13,073 nt of DNA from Euryarchaeota archaeon UBA4 (lineage in GTDB: Archaea > Thermoplasmatota > Poseidoniia > Poseidoniales > Thalassarchaeaceae). Under the pieces are notes generated by a model that saw only the letters and a program-made list of their open reading frames with translations, did not search any database and had not been told where the DNA came from. Every line of letters begins with the position of its first letter. Positions within the stretch are counted from its first letter, which is position 1. Below, in pieces: positions 6,167-13,073 of this stretch. Made by a program: the position numbers and the translations under genes. The DNA is taken from assembly GCA_002497985.1 (NCBI GenBank), contig DAFQ01000028.1, positions 1 to 13,073 of the forward strand, read 5' to 3'.

Positions 6167-6886
6167 ATGAGGACTGATCACCTTCCATTTCCAATGCCGC
6201 CCAGAAGCCATGCACTTGTTCAGGAATGGAGGAACCTAAGCTTCCTCCACTGGGAAGTAGCTCCTGAGAGGCTTGCCCCCTACATCCCAGAAGGCCTCCA
6301 TTTGGATACCTTTGAAGGGAAGGCGTATGTTGGTACGATACCCTTCATGATGACAAACGTCAGACCCAAGTTGGCATTCAGTGTCCCGGGAATCTCTACT
6401 TTCCCCGAATTCAACATCAGGACATACGTCACAAAGGATGGGAAGTCAGGAGTCCTATTCATCACTCTCGACGCCCAGAGTATTGTGACCTGCACATACG
6501 CGCCATGGGCATATGGATTGCCATACAATTATTGCAAGGCAAGTGTGGAAGTCGAAGGATCAACATACAAATGGGATAGCAAAAGGAAGACAGGTGAAGG
6601 AGTGACCGGTAAGTGTACTGCTAAGGGAGAGGTCAGAGAGGCCGAAAAGGGGACTCTAGAAGAATTCCTGTTCGAGAGATATTGCCTCTATACGGTGCAC
6701 AAAGGTAAGCTTTGTATTGCGTATACTCAACATGATCCTTGGAAATATAGTGAAGGAAGTGTTGTGATGACTTCCAACAGCCTCACGGAATCATACGATC
6801 TCGGAATCGAGGATTCACTAAATCCGGACTTGGTACACATGTCAGAAGGGGTTTTGGTCAATACATGGTCGGCAGAGGAGGTCTAA
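6167..6886 (+). CDS. DUF2071 / YqjF-family protein
   Basis: 239 residues. The sequence matches the DUF2071 (YqjF-like) pattern: EWRNLSFLHWEV near the start, APYIPEGLHLDTFEGKAYVGTIPFMM written as two adjoining motifs (APYIPEGLHLD; AYVGTIPFMM), FPEFNIRTYV, and SGVLFITLDAQS. The family is widespread in bacteria and found in some archaea. It has a fold related to acetoacetate decarboxylase-like barrels, but no biochemical role is established that I can state. No signal peptide or membrane helix is seen, so it is probably cytosolic. The start is ATG 6167. The next gene's Shine-Dalgarno site lies in its last codons, and only two bases separate them, indicating translational coupling. Family call is good; function unknown. 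Confidence 0.85.
   Translation: MRTDHLPFPMPPRSHALVQEWRNLSFLHWEVAPERLAPYIPEGLHLDTFEGKAYVGTIPFMMTNVRPKLAFSVPGISTFPEFNIRTYVTKDGKSGVLFITLDAQSIVTCTYAPWAYGLPYNYCKASVEVEGSTYKWDSKRKTGEGVTGKCTAKGEVREAEKGTLEEFLFERYCLYTVHKGKLCIAYTQHDPWKYSEGSVVMTSNSLTESYDLGIEDSLNPDLVHMSEGVLVNTWSAEEV
6877..6882 (+). promoter_or_regulatory. Consensus Shine-Dalgarno GGAGGT for the DCC gene
   Basis: GGAGGT, six bases before ATG 6889, is the strongest ribosome-binding site in the window. It decides ATG 6889 over the in-frame ATG at 6865 within the preceding gene. Confidence 0.75.
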
Positions 6887-6888
6887 TT

Positions 6889-7281
6889 ATGGAAATAAAA
6901 GGGGGTCGTGACGTTCTGCTACTGGATGGTGATTGCGGACTTTGCCACAGGCTAGCCCTATTCATGGACCCCCGCCTAGACAGCAGTTCTGACATAGCAT
7001 ATAGGCAGATAGAATCTGATGAAGGCAGGGAGTTGATCTCTAGACTCCCTGTATGGAAACAGGAAGCGGACACAGTTTACCTGCTCAGGGGCGGCCGGGC
7101 CTTTGTCAGATCTGCTGCGGCAATTAGGTGCCTACTTTATCTGAAGTGGCACTGGAAGATTTGGTTTCCCGTATTATGGGTCGTTCCACTCCCGATCAGG
7201 GATTTTGCCTACAGGGTAATAGCGAAGTACAGATACCGATTTTTTGCCAGACCGGAGATTTGCACATTTAGAATAGACTGA
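6889..7281 (+). CDS. DCC-family thiol-redox protein (DUF393)
   Basis: 130 residues, normal for the family. The hallmark DGDCGLC lies at 13-19, directly after the first beta strand (RDVLLLDGDC), giving a CxxC pair at Cys16/Cys19. The C-terminus FAYRVIAKYRYRFFARPEICTFRID matches the YRxIAKxRYRxFGRxExC ending of DCC proteins, with Cys in PEIC. Members are predicted thioredoxin-fold thiol-disulfide oxidoreductases; their physiological partners are mostly unknown. A hydrophobic, aromatic stretch (about 96-110, WHWKIWFPVLWVVPLP) is normal for the family and may be membrane-associating. It starts two bases after the DUF2071 stop and is followed seventeen bases later by the pseudouridine synthase gene. 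Confidence 0.88.
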   Translation: MEIKGGRDVLLLDGDCGLCHRLALFMDPRLDSSSDIAYRQIESDEGRELISRLPVWKQEADTVYLLRGGRAFVRSAAAIRCLLYLKWHWKIWFPVLWVVPLPIRDFAYRVIAKYRYRFFARPEICTFRID

Positions 7282-7298
7282 CACCGTGAGAGTTTGAA

Positions 7299-8075
7299 AT
7301 GAAGATCCGCCTCCACCAGTTTCTCTCGAAGACAGGGGCATTCTCATCGAAGTCGGATGTGAAAAGAGCAATTTGGGGTGGGGAAATAATGGTAAATGGT
7401 TCACTAGTCAAAGACATCGCATACGAATTCAATCCGGAAAAGAGAGTCGTTACATTCAGGGGAGATGTTCTAGAACTTCCACTCAATGAGAGATATTTCC
7501 TACTGAATAAGCCAGCTGGAGTTATTTGCTCAAGGCTAAACAAACATGAGTCGGCCCTTGGAAAACGCTCGGTTTTTGAAAGATTCAATGATCATCTAGA
7601 TTCCAGGACCTTTCGTTCCTTAGTTACCGTTGGACGTCTTGATGAAGGCACTACTGGTTTACTAATTGTCACCACGGACGGGAATATCGTTCACACCATC
7701 ACCAATCCCAATAGCAGAATCGGTAAGTCTTACAGGGTTCAAACGACAATGAAGATTAGTGAAGAGCAGGCGACCTCCATTCGTAATGGAGTCACCGTGG
7801 AGACTTCCGATGGAATTGTTAGTGATTCTTACATTTCAAGGCCCGCTGAATTAGTGCTCGAAGGTGAGAAAGTGGCATTAATTACCATTTACGAAGGAAA
7901 GAAAAGGGAGATTAGAAGGATTTTCGAAGCTGTTGGGAATAATGTTGTAGATTTACACAGACTATCCATAGGTAACATGGAACTATCGGGTTACGGACTC
8001 GAAGAAGGTGATTTCTGCGAAGTTGAATTAGAGGAAATCTCGAATAAGATTCTCAACAACAATGACTCATTTTAG
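7299..8075 (+). CDS. RsuA/RluB-family pseudouridine synthase with S4 domain
   Basis: 258 residues. An N-terminal S4 RNA-binding domain (about 3-50: MKIRLHQFLSKTGAFSS, GGEIMVNG) precedes the catalytic domain. Visible family motifs are LLNKPAGVICS (68-78), GRLDEGTTGLLIVTTDG with catalytic Asp115, KSYRV (143-147), and GKKREIRRIFEAVG (200-213). Such enzymes convert a specific uridine of rRNA to pseudouridine. RsuA/RluB/E/F proteins are a bacterial type; archaea usually rely on TruA, TruB/Cbf5, TruD and Pus10, so transfer is likely. The gene also looks more AT-rich at third codon positions than lysS or carB (impression, not computed). Which rRNA base it targets cannot be told. The ribosome site is weak (GTGAG, 7286-7290). 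Its last nine bases overlap the carB 3' end on the other strand. Confidence 0.9.
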   Translation: MKIRLHQFLSKTGAFSSKSDVKRAIWGGEIMVNGSLVKDIAYEFNPEKRVVTFRGDVLELPLNERYFLLNKPAGVICSRLNKHESALGKRSVFERFNDHLDSRTFRSLVTVGRLDEGTTGLLIVTTDGNIVHTITNPNSRIGKSYRVQTTMKISEEQATSIRNGVTVETSDGIVSDSYISRPAELVLEGEKVALITIYEGKKREIRRIFEAVGNNVVDLHRLSIGNMELSGYGLEEGDFCEVELEEISNKILNNNDSF

Positions 8076-11000
8076 AGTGGCTATCTCGAGTAGCCTGGGC
8101 TCAGGAGTCCCTGTCTGCATTTCCGCGATGGCTTCCACCTCCATCCTGGCTCCAGCCATTGTTGTGACGAATGGTATGTTTAGCTCCACGGCAAGCCTAC
8201 GCATCATGTTTCCATCAAGCACTGCCCCACCAGTGGAACGAGGTGTGTTTATCACCAACTGAATCATTCCCTTTCTCATAAGATCAAGTGCATCGGGCGA
8301 CATTCTCTCTGCAATCCTGTAGCAAGTCTCGACTTCTATTCCCCCTTTTTCCCTGAGTACCCTTGCAGTTCCCTTGGTGGCATGCAAACGGAATCCCATG
8401 CCATGTAGCCTTCTGGCCAATTCAATCGTGCCTTCCTTATCCTCATCCTTCACGGTAATGTATACTCCACCTGTTGTCGGAACAGGGAGCTCTGTAGCGA
8501 GCCTGGCCTTGAGATAGGCCGCTGCAGGCCTAACATGCGAACCCATAACTTCGCCGGTTGACTTCATCTCTGGACCTGGTGCTGGATCCAACCCTCTAAG
8601 TTTGATGAAGGGGAACACGGGTGCCTTGACACAGACAGCTTCGTTCTGTGGCTCTGGAATTTGCAGATCTGCTAGTCTTTCACCTAGGGCGACCCTGGCG
8701 GCTATCCTAGCCAGAGGGACCCCTGTCGCCTTGGCTACAAATGGAAATGTTCGAGAGCCCCTTGGATTGACTTCTAGAACGTAAAGAATTTCGTCGCGAA
8801 TCGCATATTGAATATTGAAGCAGCCCCTTATCCCGAGCCTGATTCCAATAATCTTGGTCCATTCTTCGACTTGGGAAAGAATGCTCTTTGAGATATTTTG
8901 AGGAGGGATGAAGCAGGTAGAGTCACCGGAATGAATTCCTGCTTCCTCGAGGTGTTCCATTATGGCACCGACTAGAACCTGTTCGCCGTCACAGACTGCA
9001 TCCACATCCAACTCCACTGCATTACCCAGGTACTCATCGATAAGCAACGGCCTGTCCGGAGCCAAATATGCTTCATCCATATATGCATCCAGTTGCCTGT
9101 CATCAGAGAGAATTTCCATGCCCCTCCCACCAAGGACGTAGGAAGGGCGGATAAGAACGGGGTATCCTATCTCGGCCGCGGCCCTTCGAACCCCCTCTGG
9201 TTCTATTGCTGTGGAGCCCCGTGGCATCCTCAGACCATTCCTCTCTGCAAATGACTCGAACCTCTCCCGATCGCTCGCCTCATCAACGGCACCAGGAGTG
9301 GTTCCCTCGATTACCAAATCGATGCCCATGGAAGATAGATGTGGAAGATTGTCTGCTAGGGGCAATGCAAGATTGATTGCAGTCTGCCCTCCAAATTGAA
9401 GAAGTATGCCATGTGCCTTTTCACGCAATAATATCTCGGAAACTGACTCTAAAGAAAGGGGGTCGAAATACAGCCTATCACTGGTGTCGAAATCGGTTGA
9501 AACAGTTTCTGGGTTGTTATTGACAATTATTGCCTCGTGGCCCATGTCACGAATCGCACCAACTGCGTGAACACAGCCGTAATCAAACTCGATACCCTGG
9601 CCGATCCTTATTGGCCCTGAACCTATTACCACAATACGCTGCTTCTTTGATTCTGAGAGTCCGGGGACATTATCGATTCCGACTGGTGCCGAGCCGCCCT
9701 CATATGTGGAATAGTAATAGGGAGTGACGGCAGCAAATTCTGCTGCGCATGAATCTACCATTCGAAATACCGGGTGTATGCCCAATTGATGACGTCTCGA
9801 AGTGACTGCGAATTCATCCCTCCCAGTTGGTAGTTGTTTGAATCCAGATGATGGGAATCCGGCTAGTGCGTCGGCTATGTGTAGATCGGTGAATCCGGCG
9901 CCCTTCCACGATCTTAGTTGTGACACAGGGATCTCTGATGGCCTCATTCCCATCTCCCCAGATGCCCTTATTTCAGTCTCAATAGCAGCCATATTCTCGA
10001 ATCTATGGAGGAACCACCTAGTAACCCCTCCAGTTAGATCTCGGACATCTTCTATCGAGTAACCCCTCCTAAATGCCTCCATCAAAGCCGCCATCCTCCT
10101 ATCAGTTGCAATTCTTAGCCAATCCTCGAGTATTGCGGTAGGCAGATTTTCTGATGCGCGCTCATCCATTGTTTCGCCGCCGGATGCGTCGGCCATGGTT
10201 AGTGGCCTTGGATGTGGCTGACCATATTCGAGACTGGCCCAAGCCTTGAGAAATGCTTCTTCGAAGCACCTCCCAATTGCCATTACTTCGCCGGTTGACT
10301 TCATTGATGTACCAATGGTCCTATCCGCTGTTCGGAATTTATCGAAGGGCCATCTTGGAATCTTGACTACACAATAGTCCAGTGTTGGTTCGAACGCTGC
10401 AGTAGTCCCCTCTCCCGTGATTGGGTTCGGAAGTTCGTCAAGAGTATACCCGACAGCTATCAGAGCAGCCATTCTAGCAATGGGATAACCAGTGGCCTTC
10501 GAAGCAAGTGCAGAGGACCTGGATACTCTGGGATTTACCTCTATGACCCTATACTGGCCCGTGGACTGTTCGACGGCAAATTGTACATTGCACCCTCCCT
10601 TTATGTTGAGTCTCCTAATCAGCTTCAATGCCGCGTCCCTCAACATCTGATGGTCCTGATCTGAAAGTGTCTGTTGGGGTGCTACCACGACTGACTCCCC
10701 CGTATGGACTCCCATGGGATCTAGATTCTCCATTGTGCAGACAATGATCGCATTATCCGAAGCATCCCTCATTACCTCATATTCATGCTCCTGCCAGCCC
10801 AATATGCTGACTTCGATTAGGACCTGCCCTATTGCTGACTGCAGAAGTCCCTGGCTTGCAATCTCTACTAACTCCCCCTTGTTGAAGGCAGTACCCCCGC
10901 CGAGGCCGCCGAGGGTAAATGCGGGACGTATCAAAAGTGGGAACTTACCTATCTTGTCGGCTGCGGAGATAACTTCCTCGATGGATGAACAGGCCACTGC

Positions 11001-11435
11001 CTCGCAAACTGGAAGGTCGATGCTTTCGCAGACTCTCTTGAACAGGTCCCTATCCTCCGCTTCATCGATTGATGCTAGGTCGCATCCGATTAGTTCGACG
11101 CCCAACTCATTCAATGACCCATCCTTAGCCAAGGCAGAGGCGATGTTCAATGCAGTCTGGCCTCCCATCCCTGCGAGGAGAGCATCGGGCTTCTCCATCT
11201 CCAGAATTCTTCTCACTACCTCGGGCAGAAGTGGTTCAATGTATATTCGGTCAGCCATCTCCGGGTCGTTCTGGATTGTTGCAGGGTTGGAATTAATCAG
11301 GATTACCTCGTAGCCATCATCCCTTAGGGCCCTACATGCCTGCGAGCCGGAGAAGTCGAACTCAGCTGCTTGCCCTATCCTAATTGGTCCGCTCCCCAAA
11401 ATCACGATTCTCTGTATGTCATCCCTACGTGGCAT
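8067..11435 (-). CDS. carB: Carbamoyl-phosphate synthase large subunit
   Basis: 1122 residues. CarB makes carbamoyl phosphate from bicarbonate, CarA-derived ammonia and two ATP, for pyrimidines and arginine. The two homologous synthetase halves are clear: first GSGPIRIGQAAEFDFSG (14-30), RPAFTLGGLGGG (170-181), and metal ligands in VQFAV and VIEVNPR (Gln285, Glu299, Asn301); second GSGPIRIGQGIEFDYG (605-620), RPSYVLGGRGMEI (763-775), and VLEVNPRGSRTFPF (886-899). RRHQLGIHPVFRMVDSCAAE and TPYYYSTYE (547-579) mark the end of the oligomerisation domain. The C-terminal MGS-like regulatory domain (about 985-1115) has HATKGTA and VINTPR. It is about 50 residues longer than typical (about 1070), mostly in the 405-550 linker. 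The start ATG shares one base with the carA stop (TAATG), with GGAGG upstream in carA. Confidence 0.97.
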   Translation of the reverse strand: MPRRDDIQRIVILGSGPIRIGQAAEFDFSGSQACRALRDDGYEVILINSNPATIQNDPEMADRIYIEPLLPEVVRRILEMEKPDALLAGMGGQTALNIASALAKDGSLNELGVELIGCDLASIDEAEDRDLFKRVCESIDLPVCEAVACSSIEEVISAADKIGKFPLLIRPAFTLGGLGGGTAFNKGELVEIASQGLLQSAIGQVLIEVSILGWQEHEYEVMRDASDNAIIVCTMENLDPMGVHTGESVVVAPQQTLSDQDHQMLRDAALKLIRRLNIKGGCNVQFAVEQSTGQYRVIEVNPRVSRSSALASKATGYPIARMAALIAVGYTLDELPNPITGEGTTAAFEPTLDYCVVKIPRWPFDKFRTADRTIGTSMKSTGEVMAIGRCFEEAFLKAWASLEYGQPHPRPLTMADASGGETMDERASENLPTAILEDWLRIATDRRMAALMEAFRRGYSIEDVRDLTGGVTRWFLHRFENMAAIETEIRASGEMGMRPSEIPVSQLRSWKGAGFTDLHIADALAGFPSSGFKQLPTGRDEFAVTSRRHQLGIHPVFRMVDSCAAEFAAVTPYYYSTYEGGSAPVGIDNVPGLSESKKQRIVVIGSGPIRIGQGIEFDYGCVHAVGAIRDMGHEAIIVNNNPETVSTDFDTSDRLYFDPLSLESVSEILLREKAHGILLQFGGQTAINLALPLADNLPHLSSMGIDLVIEGTTPGAVDEASDRERFESFAERNGLRMPRGSTAIEPEGVRRAAAEIGYPVLIRPSYVLGGRGMEILSDDRQLDAYMDEAYLAPDRPLLIDEYLGNAVELDVDAVCDGEQVLVGAIMEHLEEAGIHSGDSTCFIPPQNISKSILSQVEEWTKIIGIRLGIRGCFNIQYAIRDEILYVLEVNPRGSRTFPFVAKATGVPLARIAARVALGERLADLQIPEPQNEAVCVKAPVFPFIKLRGLDPAPGPEMKSTGEVMGSHVRPAAAYLKARLATELPVPTTGGVYITVKDEDKEGTIELARRLHGMGFRLHATKGTARVLREKGGIEVETCYRIAERMSPDALDLMRKGMIQLVINTPRSTGGAVLDGNMMRRLAVELNIPFVTTMAGARMEVEAIAEMQTGTPEPRLLEIATLK

Positions 11436-12769
11436 TAGATGTCGCCTCCCCCGATTATCGCGGCTTGGGGATCTCCAGAAAGATGGTCCTCAACAATGTC
11501 GGCGAACCTATCAAACAGTGGCGAAGCATCGTGAGGTCCGGGGCAGGCCTCTGGATGGAATTGGACGGTGAATGCCGGTTTTCCGACGAGATCCAAGCCC
11601 TCCACTGTCCTGTCGTTGGCGTTGACATGCCTAACCTCAAAATCGGCTTCGAGTGTGTTCTCTCCTGATTCTGAACAAGCGCCACTGGGATGAGGGGCTA
11701 GCATCCCCCTCTCTGGATCTTCGACCGCGAAGCCGTGATTCTGGCTGGTAATGTCGACCTTGCCAGTAACCAAATCGACCACTGGCTGATTGGCGCCTCT
11801 GTGGCCATATCTCAACTTGTAAGTTCTGAGTCCTGCTGCCAATCCCATCAGTTGGTGCCCCAGACATATCCCCATCACGGGCATTTCCTCCCGGACAGCC
11901 CTAGCTAGAGTATCCCTGGCAATAGTTGCAGAACCTGGATGCGCAGGATCACCTGGACCGTTGGATGCGAAAATTGCATCAGGCCTCCAATCATCCATTA
12001 TTTGGTCGAAACTTGAAGATGCTGGGCACCAAACTACCTCGAATCTCTTGGAGAGTTCTCTCAGAATATTGTGCTTAATTCCACAATCAAGAACCGCTAA
12101 CCTAGGGAGATTCTTTCCATTCCCGTCATGGGCCCCTGGATTGATCAGAACTGGCTCGTCCCTAGTTACTGATTCAACCAGATCCTCGGAATCAGGGGGT
12201 TTCATAGTGGAAAGTATCCTTTCCATGTCCTCTTCTCTTCCTTCGGGTCCAAAAACACACAATAGTGTCCCATGCTCCCTCACTCTGCGTGTAATCGCCC
12301 TTGTGTCCACCCCCTCAATCCCCGGCACTCCGTGAGCTGCGAGAAAATCATGAATGCTGCCGATGGAATCACGATGGTCTGGATTCCTCATCATTTGTCT
12401 ACAAACAATTCCACGGGGGTGTACTCCTGAGGACTCTGAAATTCCAGGCAATATCCCGTAATTCCCCAATAGTGGCCATGTGAAAGTCAATACCTGCCCA
12501 GCGAAGGATGGGTCCGTTAGGCTTTCTTGATATCCACACATCCCTGTGGTGAAAACTAGTTCCCCCTGGGCTATCTCTTCGGCTCCGAATAGCCTCCCGG
12601 TGAATCTCGTTCCGTCGGCCAGAATAAGTAAGCCCGGCTCAAAACTCGGTTGATCGCCCGAGTGAGAATCCAGAAGCAAATCTGCCGCATCTTGGAATAT
12701 TGGTGGCTCATCTACTCCCGGTACATCCGCGCCGGGAATGAATCCCCGCCGTGTCCCGCTTGCCGACAT
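11435..12769 (-). CDS. carA: Carbamoyl-phosphate synthase small subunit (glutaminase)
   Basis: 444 residues from ATG 12769. CarA hydrolyses glutamine and channels ammonia to CarB. The N-terminal CPSase small-chain domain begins near residue 46 (GLLILADGTRFTG; VFTTGMCGYQESLTDPS; GNYGI). The class I glutamine amidotransferase domain has SNGPGDP (269-275), the nucleophile Cys302 in MGICLGHQLMG, YGHRGANQPV, and His405/Glu407 in VQFHPEA. The triad is complete, so ammonia supply should be glutamine-dependent. It is longer than the roughly 380-residue norm: about 44 extra N-terminal residues lacking family motifs, and an acidic insertion around 353-378 just before the RHVNANDRTVEGL segment. An in-frame TTG at 12775 precedes the ATG. 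A later start (for example TTG 12679) would remove most of the extension. Coupled to carB by TAATG. Confidence 0.95.
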   Translation of the reverse strand: MSASGTRRGFIPGADVPGVDEPPIFQDAADLLLDSHSGDQPSFEPGLLILADGTRFTGRLFGAEEIAQGELVFTTGMCGYQESLTDPSFAGQVLTFTWPLLGNYGILPGISESSGVHPRGIVCRQMMRNPDHRDSIGSIHDFLAAHGVPGIEGVDTRAITRRVREHGTLLCVFGPEGREEDMERILSTMKPPDSEDLVESVTRDEPVLINPGAHDGNGKNLPRLAVLDCGIKHNILRELSKRFEVVWCPASSSFDQIMDDWRPDAIFASNGPGDPAHPGSATIARDTLARAVREEMPVMGICLGHQLMGLAAGLRTYKLRYGHRGANQPVVDLVTGKVDITSQNHGFAVEDPERGMLAPHPSGACSESGENTLEADFEVRHVNANDRTVEGLDLVGKPAFTVQFHPEACPGPHDASPLFDRFADIVEDHLSGDPQAAIIGGGDI

Positions 12770-12794
12770 CAGCAAACCTGCTCAAGTAAGACTC

Positions 12795-12821
12795 TTAATC
12801 ATTGAGAAAAAATAGGGCGTT
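12795..12821 (-). promoter_or_regulatory. Candidate terminator of aTrm56 gene / promoter of carAB
   Basis: The 60-base spacer between the aTrm56 stop (12830) and carA ATG (12769) reads, on the minus strand, CCCTATTTTTTCTC followed by GATTAAG. The T-run could terminate the upstream gene, as archaeal terminators are often simple T-tracts. GATTAAG (12795-12801) lies about 26-31 bases before the ATG and could be a TATA-like box for a nearly leaderless carAB transcript. Both readings are guesses from composition. Confidence 0.3.
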
Positions 12822-12829
12822 TTTCCTTC

Positions 12830-13073
12830 CTACTCTTCTCCCTTGGAGACGATATTCTTTCCACTCTCGCTAGGTATTACCTCAACTTCCCCATCCGAGA
12901 ACCTTTCTGGATCTGCCTCGCCCAACCATGTATCGAGGAAGACTGCAAGAGCCGCTACTTCGGAGTGCGGTTGATTACCCACTGCAATATTGTAATCGGA
13001 TATCCCAAAGAGCTCGCCTGGGACCTTGGTGCCACCGACTACCACTACCACTCGCCCCTCGAATGGAATCTTC
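12830..13073 (-). CDS. trm56: tRNA (cytidine(56)-2'-O)-methyltransferase aTrm56, C-terminal part
   Basis: The reading frame enters from the right edge and stops at TAG 12830-12832, giving about 81 C-terminal residues; the N-terminal half lies outside. Reading from the edge: KIPFEGRVVVVVGGTKVPGE, then LFGISDYNIAVGNQPHSEVA and ALAVFLD. The VVVGxxKVP strand-loop and YNxAVGNQPHSEVAALAVFLD helix are the knotted SAM-binding core of the archaeal SPOUT enzyme aTrm56. That enzyme 2'-O-methylates C56 in the T-loop of tRNAs, usually with S-adenosylmethionine. The final 30 residues (from about DTWLGEADPERF to SKGEE) form a charged tail. It is on the same strand as carAB, 60 bases upstream. The internal GTG at 13051 is not the true start, since the conserved frame continues beyond it. 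Confidence 0.92.
   Translation of the reverse strand, partial: KIPFEGRVVVVVGGTKVPGELFGISDYNIAVGNQPHSEVAALAVFLDTWLGEADPERFSDGEVEVIPSESGKNIVSKGEE

Noticed and set aside
10714..11313. A 199-codon plus-strand ORF opposite carB
   Set aside because: It lies wholly antisense to the first ATP-grasp half of CarB, has no recognisable motif, and is Ser-rich low-information sequence as expected from an antisense shadow.
1..13073. CRISPR array, transposon, prophage, defence island, tRNA or rRNA
   Set aside because: No regularly spaced repeats, transposase or integrase motifs, terminal inverted repeats or RNA-gene signatures were seen; nearly all bases belong to housekeeping-type genes.

Overview
The window is a gene-dense stretch of archaeal core genome. 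Archaea-specific markers are a class I lysyl-tRNA synthetase, the initiation factor subunit aIF2-beta, an aTrm56-type tRNA ribose methyltransferase, a GfcR-like HTH/phosphoribosyltransferase regulator and an archaeal-style Nog1 GTPase. Moderate GC, very short spacers, Shine-Dalgarno sites and several bacterial-looking accessory enzymes fit a planktonic Thermoplasmatota lineage such as Marine Group II (Poseidoniales). That placement is inference from gene content, not a phylogeny.

Layout. (1) 1-1019, minus: Nog1 ribosome-assembly GTPase, cut by the left edge. (2) 1129-2940, plus: a tight trio of an unrecognised 150-residue protein with a possible small RNA-binding-type barrel, a pterin-4a-carbinolamine dehydratase, and a VAT-1-like zinc-independent quinone oxidoreductase. 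(3) 2965-3375, minus: aIF2-beta, alone between plus-strand genes. (4) 3465-8075, plus: dUTPase, then after a 73-nt gap gfcR-like, lysS, DUF2071 protein, DCC thiol-redox protein and an RsuA-type pseudouridine synthase; the last five have gaps of 2-17 nt and look like one transcript. (5) 8067-13073, minus: carB, carA (coupled through TAATG) and, upstream of them, a partial aTrm56 gene cut by the right edge.

The region serves translation and RNA maturation (Nog1, aIF2-beta, LysRS, pseudouridine synthase, aTrm56) and pyrimidine/nucleotide metabolism (CarAB, dUTPase, a PRPP-binding regulator). The DUF2071, DCC and RsuA genes are of mainly bacterial family types and may have been acquired together.

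I found no CRISPR array, mobile element, tRNA or rRNA gene, and no gene-free stretch above 300 bases. I do not see a clearly new multi-gene system. The best leads are the unrecognised small-barrel protein beside Nog1 and a class I LysRS that appears to have lost both its zinc-binding cysteines and the lysines of its KMSKS-type loop.
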